A DNA stretch of 9,739 nt from Erysipelothrix rhusiopathiae (lineage in GTDB: Bacteria; Bacillota_I; Bacilli_A; Erysipelotrichales; Erysipelotrichaceae): contig CADBTK010000238.1 of assembly GCA_902797585.1 (NCBI GenBank), positions 1 to 9,739 on the forward strand. Direction: 5' to 3'. The translations under genes were made by a program, and so were the position numbers. The notes under the pieces are model-generated. The model saw only the letters and a list, made by a program, of their open reading frames with translations, ran no database searches and was not told where the DNA came from. Of the stretch, positions 1 to 5,047 are shown in pieces (position 1 is the stretch's first letter; the number at the start of each line of letters is the position of its first letter).

Positions 1-51
1 GCACACGATGTAGTTGTTCGTGATGAACATTTTGACGCCAAAACAAAATAA
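1..51 (+). CDS. C-terminal end of an unidentified protein (partial)
   Basis: Frame 1 is open from the first base and ends at TAA (49-51). It encodes a 16-residue tail, AHDVVVRDEHFDAKTK. A strong terminator follows at once and overlaps the stop codon, which supports this as a real gene end on the + strand. The tail is too short to assign a family, and I do not recognise it. Confidence 0.6.
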   Translation, partial: AHDVVVRDEHFDAKTK

Positions 52-71
52 GCAGGGAAACCTGCTTTTTT
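50..71 (+). terminator. Rho-independent terminator of the upstream gene
   Basis: AAGCAGG (50-56) pairs perfectly with CCTGCTT (61-67) around a GAAA tetraloop. A run of T follows (66-71). It ends the upstream transcript just before the promoter of the MarR/radical-SAM gene. Confidence 0.9.
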
Positions 72-79
72 GGTGGTTT

Positions 80-93
80 GTTGAACGCTCAAC
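80..93. promoter_or_regulatory. Palindromic operator candidate, MarR-type
   Basis: GTTGAACGCTCAAC is a near-perfect palindrome: GTTGA and TCAAC arms around a CG centre, with one mismatched pair. Its size and TTGA/TCAA arms resemble sites bound by MarR-family dimers. It covers the whole -35 box (81-86) of the operon whose first product carries a MarR-like domain. Autorepression by that protein is the simplest inference. Binding is not shown by the sequence. Confidence 0.5.
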
Positions 94-109
94 TATCTCG
101 TGATACACT
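81..109 (+). promoter_or_regulatory. Promoter of the MarR/radical-SAM–NrdD-like operon
   Basis: The -35 box is TTGAAC (81-86). After a 17-bp spacer comes an extended -10, TGa-TACACT (TG at 101-102, hexamer 104-109). Six bases (110-115) separate the -10 from the ATG at 116, so the expected start of transcription is the start codon itself. There is no Shine-Dalgarno site upstream of 116, consistent with a leaderless message. Confidence 0.6.
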
Positions 110-115
110 TGTTTT

Positions 116-1249
116 ATGGATAAACAGAGTGATTTATTGATGAATCTAAGCGTACTTTATCGAAGTACACAAAAGTATTATGATCGGATGTTACAATCAA
201 TTCAATTGACGTATGCGCAACTTCCGATTTTAATTATGATTTTTGAACAGGAAGGGATTTCGTCCAATGAAATTGTGAGTCATGGAGTGTATGATAAAGG
301 AACGATTTCCAAAACCGTCAAACATCTTGAACAACAAGGATTTATTTACTCTGTAAAAAACGAAGAAGATAAACGAAATAAAAACTTATATACAACGGAT
401 TATGCCAAACAAATTATGTCAATGGTTTATGATATCCGTCGCGATTGGTGGCATCACTTAATTGCGGATGTCGATGAAGAAAACTTTGAACATTTTTTAA
501 AGTCGTATGAACAAATGACATTGAATGCTCGTGCTTATGCGGATAGTCAACCAACCGATATTCATTTCTTTCAATGGCAAAAAGTTTCTTTATCTGCCTT
601 TGATAATCATGTCTCTACTGTCTTATATACAGGAGGAGATAATTTCCGTTGTCCTTACTATACACATCCAGAACTGGTCTTTGTGCAAGAAGACTTAGAA
701 GAGATTGATTTAGATAAAATACGTTCTTATTTGGAACAAAGAAAAGGAATTTTAGAAGCGGTTTGCATTGAAGGAGGAGAACCTTTGATGAACCCAAAAC
801 TAGAATACTTTTTAGAATATGTCAAAGGTTTAGGTTATAAGACAAAAGTCCGTACCAATGGAACTTTTCCAGATAATTTGAAAAAGTATATGGATAAAGG
901 TTTGATTGACTTTGTATCCTTGGATATTAAAAATGGACCCAAAGACTATTCGAAATGTATTGGTATGGAAGGTTTTGATGTAAAACCAATCGAACAAAGT
1001 ATTTCCTTATTAATGAATGGAGATGTGGATTATCAAGTTGAAATTCAATTGGTCAAAGGGTATCACACAAAAGAAAGTATGACGCAGTGTGCGCAATGGA
1101 TAAAAGGGGTAAAAAAAGTAGTGGTACATACCGATATTGATGGGACAAAAACCATTGTTCCTGGGTTGGAACCTTTGAATGCTTCAGAACAAGAATTATG
1201 CATTGAACCATTGAAACAAGTCATTCCAATTGTCGAAGTGGAGGGATAG
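116..1249 (+). CDS. MarR-type winged helix fused to a degenerate NrdG-like radical-SAM domain
   Basis: The protein has 377 residues in two parts. Residues 1-145 look like a MarR regulator: a dimerising N-terminal helix, a helix-turn-helix around 48-76 (SNEIVSHG...GTISKTVKHLEQQGFI) and a charged wing around 82-94. Residues 150-377 match the activating enzyme of anaerobic ribonucleotide reductase (NrdG): WQKVSL (154-159), NFRCPY (176-181), HPELV (184-188), GGEP (220-223), VRTNGTFP and the DFVSLDIK strand. The family's CNFRCPYC cluster motif reads DNFRCPYY here, so D175 and Y182 replace two of the three iron-sulfur cysteines and only C179 remains. A normal 4Fe-4S cluster, and hence SAM cleavage, is therefore unlikely. 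The frame is intact and similarity continues on both sides, so this is substitution and not a frameshift. The stop lies 3 nt before the NrdD-like start, indicating tight co-expression. I infer a regulator built from an activase scaffold. A cluster completed by other ligands is the alternative. Confidence 0.8.
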   Translation: MDKQSDLLMNLSVLYRSTQKYYDRMLQSIQLTYAQLPILIMIFEQEGISSNEIVSHGVYDKGTISKTVKHLEQQGFIYSVKNEEDKRNKNLYTTDYAKQIMSMVYDIRRDWWHHLIADVDEENFEHFLKSYEQMTLNARAYADSQPTDIHFFQWQKVSLSAFDNHVSTVLYTGGDNFRCPYYTHPELVFVQEDLEEIDLDKIRSYLEQRKGILEAVCIEGGEPLMNPKLEYFLEYVKGLGYKTKVRTNGTFPDNLKKYMDKGLIDFVSLDIKNGPKDYSKCIGMEGFDVKPIEQSISLLMNGDVDYQVEIQLVKGYHTKESMTQCAQWIKGVKKVVVHTDIDGTKTIVPGLEPLNASEQELCIEPLKQVIPIVEVEG

Positions 1250-1252
1250 AAA

Positions 1253-3286
1253 ATGAAAGTCATGAAACGTGATGGGACGGTTGTTGAATTTGATATTCAT
1301 AAAATTCAAAAGGCCATTGAGAAAGCCTTTCTATCGTGCCAAAAACAATACAATGAAGATATTATGAGTTTATTGGCTCTACGTGTAAGTGCTGATATTC
1401 AAGAAAAGTTTGAAGATTCCATGATCCAAGTGGAAGACATTCAAGATAGTGTTGAAAAGATTCTTTCTATTGCAGGATATGCCGATGTTGCCAAAGCATA
1501 TATTTTATATCGCAAGAAAAGAGAAAATGTCCGTGAAATTGAATCTTCAACAATGGACTATCAAAAGATTGTAGATCGTTATCTAAATGGACAACAAGCC
1601 ATGTTGGATGGAAATCATGGTCTATTTAGTGTGGGTGGATTGATTCTATCGAATTCGGCTTCAATTACTCAAAACTATTGGATGACCACAGTTTATGATG
1701 ATGAAATTAGTCAAGCACACCAAAATGGAGATATTTATATTCATGATTTGGATATGTTGACAGCCGATAGTGCTGGATGGTCCTTGGCACAATTAATCAA
1801 AGATGGGTTATCAGGAGGAGGAAAAAAGATTTCTTCTCGTCCACCGAAACATCTTTTTACTGCATGTAACCAATTGGTTAATTTTTTAGGAATTATGCAG
1901 AATGAATGGGCAGGAGCACAATCTATTTCAAGTTTTGATACTTATTTAGCGCCTTTTGTAAAGCACGACAACATGACCCAAAAAGAGGTACAAAAATGTA
2001 TGGAAACATTTGTCTATGGAGTAAATATGCCTTCTCGTTGGGGAAGCCAATCACCATTTTCAACCATTTCTTTAGATTGGAATGTGCCTGCTGATTTGAA
2101 AGATAAACCCGCTATTGTCGGGGGTCTCCAACAAGAATTCACCTATGGTCAATGCCAAGAAGAAATGCAGATGATCCAACAAGCATTTTTTCAAACGTTA
2201 TTGGATGCGGACAGTTCAGGGCGTTCATTCCCATTTCCAATTCCTACAGTAACAATAGATGATAGTTTTGATTGGGAAGATAAAGAAAGAAACCGTCTTT
2301 TGTTTGAACTAACTAGTCAATATGGATCTTTATATTTCTCTAATCAAATCAAATCAACGAAAAGAAACCCTCGTCAAAAACCCGAAGATTTAGATACGCT
2401 CTATGTCAAACCATGTGGATATTTTGGATATGGAGAAAATATGGGTAGCATTGGAATGATTACTTTAAATCTACCGAGACTGACCTATGTATCTAAAAAC
2501 AAAGAAGACTTTTTCCAACGTTTGGATTTAAAGATGGATTTAATGGTTCGTGCATTAAATACAAAACGACAAGTCTTATCTAAGTTTTTAGATTCCGGCT
2601 TATATCCATACACCCGTCATTATATGAAAAACTTTGATTCATGTTTTTCAACATTTGGATTAATCGGAATGAATGAAGCGTGTTTAAACGCAAGTTGGTT
2701 AAAACAAGAAATCAATCAAGCCCAAGCTCTAGATTTCTCAAAAGAAGTATTGGAATATATGAAAGAGAGAATTCGTGGCTATCAAAAACAATATGGTTGT
2801 TATTTCAACATTGAAGCAGCACCAGGAGAAAGTGTATCGCATCGTTTGGTTCAATTGGATCATAAACACTACCCTGAAATGAATGATGAACAAAAAACGT
2901 ATTATACCAATTCAACGACTTTACCAGCACAATTTACCGAAGATGTATTTGAAGCACTATCTATTCAAGAAAAACTACAATCTCTTTATACAGGAGGGGC
3001 TGTATTCCATGTATTTTTATCAGAAGGGATTGTGCAATGGAGAGATTGTTTGAATTTAGCAAAATTGATTTCACAAAACTATTCGGTTCCTAACTTTACC
3101 ATCAGTCCAAGTTATTCGATTTGTCCAGAGCATGGATATATCAATGGAGCAGAGGAACATTGTCCGGTTTGTCAATCGGAAACAGAAATATGGTCTAGAG
3201 TTGCAGGATATTATCAACCTATTGACCAATGGAGCCAGGCTAAGATTCAAGAATTCAAAGAAAGAAAAAACTACGTCGTAAAATAA
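1253..3286 (+). CDS. nrdD-like: NrdD-like anaerobic ribonucleoside-triphosphate reductase, atypical active site
   Basis: The protein has 677 residues, a normal size for class III reductases, which convert NTPs to dNTPs without oxygen. Residues 1-95 form an ATP cone (KVMKRDGTVVEFDIHKIQKA). The barrel core is clear: IYIHDLDML, AGWSLAQL, NEWAGAQS, NMPSRWGSQSPF, FPFPIPT, MGSIGMITLNLPRL. The C-terminus has a zinc site (C624, H627, C637, C640) and the glycyl-radical motif RVAGYY with G652, 25 residues from the end. Against the consensus I remember, the PYC before AGWSL reads A171-D172-S173. The finger-loop MCCR reads L383-Y384-V385-K386, and the following loop is about 11 residues shorter. C388, just after, is the only nearby cysteine. 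Ribosome site GGAGG (1240-1244) lies 8 nt before this ATG, inside the preceding gene's end, so translation is probably coupled. It may be a non-catalytic nucleotide-binding paralogue or an unusual reductase that uses C388. Confidence 0.85.
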   Translation: MKVMKRDGTVVEFDIHKIQKAIEKAFLSCQKQYNEDIMSLLALRVSADIQEKFEDSMIQVEDIQDSVEKILSIAGYADVAKAYILYRKKRENVREIESSTMDYQKIVDRYLNGQQAMLDGNHGLFSVGGLILSNSASITQNYWMTTVYDDEISQAHQNGDIYIHDLDMLTADSAGWSLAQLIKDGLSGGGKKISSRPPKHLFTACNQLVNFLGIMQNEWAGAQSISSFDTYLAPFVKHDNMTQKEVQKCMETFVYGVNMPSRWGSQSPFSTISLDWNVPADLKDKPAIVGGLQQEFTYGQCQEEMQMIQQAFFQTLLDADSSGRSFPFPIPTVTIDDSFDWEDKERNRLLFELTSQYGSLYFSNQIKSTKRNPRQKPEDLDTLYVKPCGYFGYGENMGSIGMITLNLPRLTYVSKNKEDFFQRLDLKMDLMVRALNTKRQVLSKFLDSGLYPYTRHYMKNFDSCFSTFGLIGMNEACLNASWLKQEINQAQALDFSKEVLEYMKERIRGYQKQYGCYFNIEAAPGESVSHRLVQLDHKHYPEMNDEQKTYYTNSTTLPAQFTEDVFEALSIQEKLQSLYTGGAVFHVFLSEGIVQWRDCLNLAKLISQNYSVPNFTISPSYSICPEHGYINGAEEHCPVCQSETEIWSRVAGYYQPIDQWSQAKIQEFKERKNYVVK

Positions 3287-3305
3287 AACGTCAAACTTGA
3301 GTTTT
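3285..3305 (+). terminator. Weak terminator-like hairpin after the NrdD-like gene
   Basis: AAAAC (3285-3289) pairs with GTTTT (3301-3305), and TCA (3291-3293) with TGA (3298-3300). G3290 bulges out and the loop is AACT. The stem overlaps the stop codon. It is A/T-rich and its T-run is short, so termination is probably incomplete. The right arm also holds the -35 box of the next gene. Confidence 0.4.
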
Positions 3306-3324
3306 ATGCACACAGGAATATAAT
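3297..3324 (+). promoter_or_regulatory. Promoter of the small acidic protein gene
   Basis: The -35 box is TTGAGT (3297-3302). After a 16-bp spacer comes a consensus -10, TATAAT (3319-3324). Six bases (3325-3330) then lead directly to the ATG at 3331, so transcription should begin at the start codon. AGGAA at 3314-3318 lies upstream of the -10 and would not be in the mRNA. Confidence 0.65.
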
Positions 3325-3330
3325 GTAGAT

Positions 3331-3573
3331 ATGAATGAAGATGAAATGATTAAGGAATTGGCTAAGCCAATCATAAAAAAATTACAAGAAATAGAAAAAG
3401 AATACGGACCTGAATCCATTGTAGAGATTCCACGTATTAAATTTGTCCGCGATTTTTTAGATGAGCCTTTAGAAGTTGAAGGCATTCGTATCACGGATGA
3501 ATTCTTGGATAAATTGGAAGATTATATCCAAGATGAATTAGAAATGACACATCTGCCAACACTTATGCATTAG
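3331..3573 (+). CDS. Small acidic protein of unknown function
   Basis: The product has 80 residues with about 22 Asp/Glu against 10 Lys/Arg, so it is strongly acidic. It is likely cytosolic, with no signal peptide or membrane segment. Two charged helices are likely (about 3-24 and 56-73), joined by a segment containing EIPRIKFVRDFLDEPLEVEGIRI. There are no cysteines and no recognisable catalytic motif. I do not recognise the family. Its own consensus promoter and probable leaderless start set it apart from the preceding operon, although the weak hairpin between them could allow some read-through. It is judged real because promoter, start and stop fit and because the clean open frame fills the gap before the tRNA. 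Confidence 0.65.
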   Translation: MNEDEMIKELAKPIIKKLQEIEKEYGPESIVEIPRIKFVRDFLDEPLEVEGIRITDEFLDKLEDYIQDELEMTHLPTLMH

Positions 3574-3586
3574 ACCTTGCATTTTT
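3565..3586 (+). terminator. Possible weak terminator after the small acidic protein gene
   Basis: ATGCA (3565-3569) can pair with TGCAT (3578-3582) across an 8-nt loop, followed by TTTTT (3582-3586). The stem is only 5 bp and overlaps the stop codon. The same bases provide the -35 box of the tRNA promoter. Confidence 0.35.
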
Positions 3587-3605
3587 GCGCCAAATACGAT
3601 ACGAT
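3577..3605 (+). promoter_or_regulatory. Promoter of tRNA-Leu
   Basis: TTGCAT (3577-3582), a 17-bp spacer and TACGAT (3600-3605) place the transcription start near 3612, a few bases before the mature tRNA 5' end at 3616. The -10 lies in the loop of a perfect inverted repeat (3589-3613). Confidence 0.5.
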
Positions 3606-3613
3606 TATTTGGC
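3589..3613. repeat. Inverted repeat around the tRNA-Leu -10 box
   Basis: GCCAAATA (3589-3596) and TATTTGGC (3606-3613) are perfect 8-bp inverted repeats around a 9-nt centre that includes the -10 hexamer. No T-run follows, so it is not a normal terminator. An operator or a chance palindrome are both possible. Confidence 0.6.
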
Positions 3614-3615
3614 AT

Positions 3616-3699
3616 GCGGGTGTGGTGAAACTGGCAGACACGATAGACTTAGGATCTATTGCCTTCGGCGTGCAGGTTCGAGTCCTGTCACCCGCACCA
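3616..3699 (+). tRNA. tRNA-Leu, anticodon UAG
   Basis: The acceptor stem GCGGGTG (3616-3622) pairs fully with CACCCGC (3689-3695), followed by discriminator A and an encoded CCA (3697-3699). The anticodon stem ATAGA/TCTAT encloses loop CTTAGGA, giving anticodon TAG, which reads CUA and probably other CUN leucine codons. A long variable arm (GCC-TTC-GGC) makes it a class II tRNA, as expected for leucine. The T loop TTCGAGT is standard. It is 84 nt including CCA. Confidence 0.97.
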
Positions 3700-3710
3700 T
3701 TTTTAAACAA

Positions 3711-3735
3711 AGTCCGAGATTACTCGGATTTTTTT
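3711..3735 (+). terminator. Rho-independent terminator after tRNA-Leu
   Basis: TCCGAG (3713-3718) pairs with CTCGGA (3723-3728), extended by G·T and A-T pairs, with loop ATTA and a T-run (3729-3735). The ribosome site of the cyclophilin gene starts only 3 nt later. Confidence 0.88.
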
Positions 3736-3749
3736 ATAGGAGAAAAACA

Positions 3750-4313
3750 ATGTTAAAAAAGATAGGAATATTGTTGATGAGCTTCGTATTGTTGACGGGA
3801 TGTTCACAAACATTAAAAGGGAAGCATCATGTAGAAATAGAAGTGGAGAATTATGGAAGTATCCAACTAGAATTGGATGCAGATACGGCACCTATTACGG
3901 TAACTAACTTTATTAATCTAGCTAGGGAAGGTTTCTATGATGGATTAACCTTTCATCGCATTATGGATGGATTTATGATTCAAGGAGGAGACCCACAAGG
4001 AAATGGAAGTGGTGGCTCTGAAAAAATGATTAAAGGAGAATTTGAAGCCAATGGTGTTGATAATAACATTTCCCATCAACGAGGTGTTATTTCAATGGCG
4101 CGTAGTCAAGATTATGATAGCGGGTCGAGTCAATTCTTTATTGTGCATAAAGACAGTCCTTTCTTGGATGGACAATATGCAGCTTTTGGACATGTGACAG
4201 AGGGAATTGATATTGTGGATGCGATTGTACAGGATGCCAAACCTATCGATGATAATGGAACTATTTCTTCTAATCAACAACCAATTATTAAAAAGATTAC
4301 AGTAAAAGATTAA
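3750..4313 (+). CDS. Lipoprotein peptidyl-prolyl cis-trans isomerase, cyclophilin type
   Basis: The enzyme isomerises X-Pro bonds, here in proteins outside the membrane. The start at 3750 is chosen because AGGAG (3738-3742) lies 7 nt upstream and the product then begins with a signal peptide. An upstream in-frame ATG at 3585 would read through the tRNA. The product has 187 residues. A basic N-terminus and hydrophobic core end in lipobox LLTGC, with C18 the lipidated residue. The cyclophilin fold follows: FHRIMDGFMIQGGDP with catalytic R70, SMARS (115-119), SSQFFIV (126-132) and LDGQYAAFGHV (139-149). The main active-site motifs are present. It is longer at the N-terminus than cytosolic bacterial cyclophilins only because of the lipoprotein signal. 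I see no clear promoter of its own between the tRNA terminator and the gene. A role in folding secreted proteins is inferred from the anchor. Confidence 0.93.
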   Translation: MLKKIGILLMSFVLLTGCSQTLKGKHHVEIEVENYGSIQLELDADTAPITVTNFINLAREGFYDGLTFHRIMDGFMIQGGDPQGNGSGGSEKMIKGEFEANGVDNNISHQRGVISMARSQDYDSGSSQFFIVHKDSPFLDGQYAAFGHVTEGIDIVDAIVQDAKPIDDNGTISSNQQPIIKKITVKD

Positions 4314-4335
4314 GTAGGATTTTTCCTACTTTTTG
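4313..4335 (+). terminator. Rho-independent terminator of the cyclophilin gene
   Basis: AGTAGGA (4313-4319) pairs perfectly with TCCTACT (4324-4330) around TTTT, followed by TTTT (4331-4334). The stem begins on the last base of the stop codon. The next gene's -10 starts at 4336. Confidence 0.88.
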
Positions 4336-4341
4336 TATAAT
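4336..4341 (+). promoter_or_regulatory. -10 box of the HAD hydrolase gene
   Basis: A consensus TATAAT follows the T-run of the previous terminator directly. No good -35 lies 16-18 bp upstream, since that stretch is the terminator stem. The predicted start near 4348 gives a leader of about 16 nt that still contains the AGGAG ribosome site. Confidence 0.5.
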
Positions 4342-4363
4342 AAAAAGGAATAGGAGATCGGTT

Positions 4364-5008
4364 ATGATTCAAGCAATTATCTTTGATAAAGATGGAACAT
4401 TATTTGATACTGAAAAGTTTTATTTCGATGGATGGAAACTATTTTCTCAAAAAATCAATCGAGATCTTAGCCACGAACAAATATTAGAATTAGAAATGTT
4501 AAGCAAAGATGCACAAGCTTTAAAGGCGAAAGAGTATTTAGGAAACATTGATACCATTGCCTTAAAAAAACAAATCTCAGATTATGTAAAAAATCGTCAA
4601 ATGACAGAATGTCCTTTTAAGCCTGGGTTATTGGAGTGTCTACAAACATTTCAAGAAAAAGGAATAGTTATGGGTATTGCCAGTAGTGGCCGACTTTCTT
4701 TGATTCAAAAAAACTTACAGATGACTGGATTGACACATTATTTTTCTGCTTTAGTTTCAGGGCATGATGTAAAGAAAGGCAAACCTGCCCCCGATATTTA
4801 TTTAGAAACAGCCAAACAATTAGGGGTACAACCCCAACATTGTCTTGTGGTGGAAGATAGTACAAAAGCTTTACAAGGAGCCATGGAAGCAGGGTTTCAA
4901 ACGGCTTTTATACCCGATTTATTTCCAATGGATCCAAATTTAGAAAAGCGCATTGATTATATATGTACAGATTTATTGGACTTATTGAGACAAGTAAAGT
5001 TAGATTGA
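4364..5008 (+). CDS. HAD-family hydrolase, phosphatase/beta-phosphoglucomutase-like
   Basis: A 214-residue cytosolic enzyme of the HAD superfamily, which transfers or removes phosphate through an aspartyl-phosphate. Motif I is FDKDGTLFDTE, with nucleophile D8 and acid/base D10. Motif II is IASSGR (S108). Motif III is GKPAPDIY (K140). Motif IV is VVEDS, with E164-D165 for magnesium. A helical cap lies between motif I and about residue 85, as in the phosphoglycolate phosphatase and beta-phosphoglucomutase subgroup. The usual DMDG or DFDG is DKDG here, which is common in phosphatase members. The substrate cannot be read from the sequence. AGGAG (4352-4356) sits 7 nt before the ATG. It is a single transcription unit between two terminators, and nothing in its neighbours suggests a pathway. 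Confidence 0.9.
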   Translation: MIQAIIFDKDGTLFDTEKFYFDGWKLFSQKINRDLSHEQILELEMLSKDAQALKAKEYLGNIDTIALKKQISDYVKNRQMTECPFKPGLLECLQTFQEKGIVMGIASSGRLSLIQKNLQMTGLTHYFSALVSGHDVKKGKPAPDIYLETAKQLGVQPQHCLVVEDSTKALQGAMEAGFQTAFIPDLFPMDPNLEKRIDYICTDLLDLLRQVKLD

Positions 5009-5026
5009 AGCACTTAGGTGCTTTTT
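5008..5026 (+). terminator. Rho-independent terminator of the HAD hydrolase gene
   Basis: AAGCAC (5008-5013) pairs with GTGCTT (5018-5023) around TTAG, followed by a T-run to 5026. The stem starts on the last base of the TGA stop codon. Confidence 0.82.
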
Positions 5027-5032
5027 CTTTTA

Positions 5033-5041
5033 TGGTAAAAT
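5033..5041 (+). promoter_or_regulatory. Extended -10 promoter of the GH25 gene
   Basis: TGg-TAAAAT is an extended -10 (TG 5033-5034, hexamer 5036-5041). There is no convincing -35, which extended -10 promoters can do without. The -10 ends 6 nt before the ATG at 5048, predicting a message that begins at the start codon. The only purine run, AGGG (5042-5045), is 2 nt from the ATG and too close to act as a ribosome site. Confidence 0.5.
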
Positions 5042-5047
5042 AGGGTT

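Noticed and set aside
638..661. Loss of cluster cysteines in the radical-SAM domain through a frameshift or sequencing error
   Set aside because: The frame is intact and family-like residues sit between and on both sides of the changed positions. One change needs two base substitutions.
3122..3172. H627 in the NrdD-like zinc site as a further lost cysteine
   Set aside because: As I recall, a CPxHG form of this site is frequent in class III reductases, so it is treated as a normal variant.
3585..3749. In-frame N-terminal extension of the cyclophilin gene starting at 3585
   Set aside because: It would translate through tRNA-Leu and its terminator. The ATG at 3750 has a ribosome site 7 nt upstream and begins a proper lipoprotein signal peptide.
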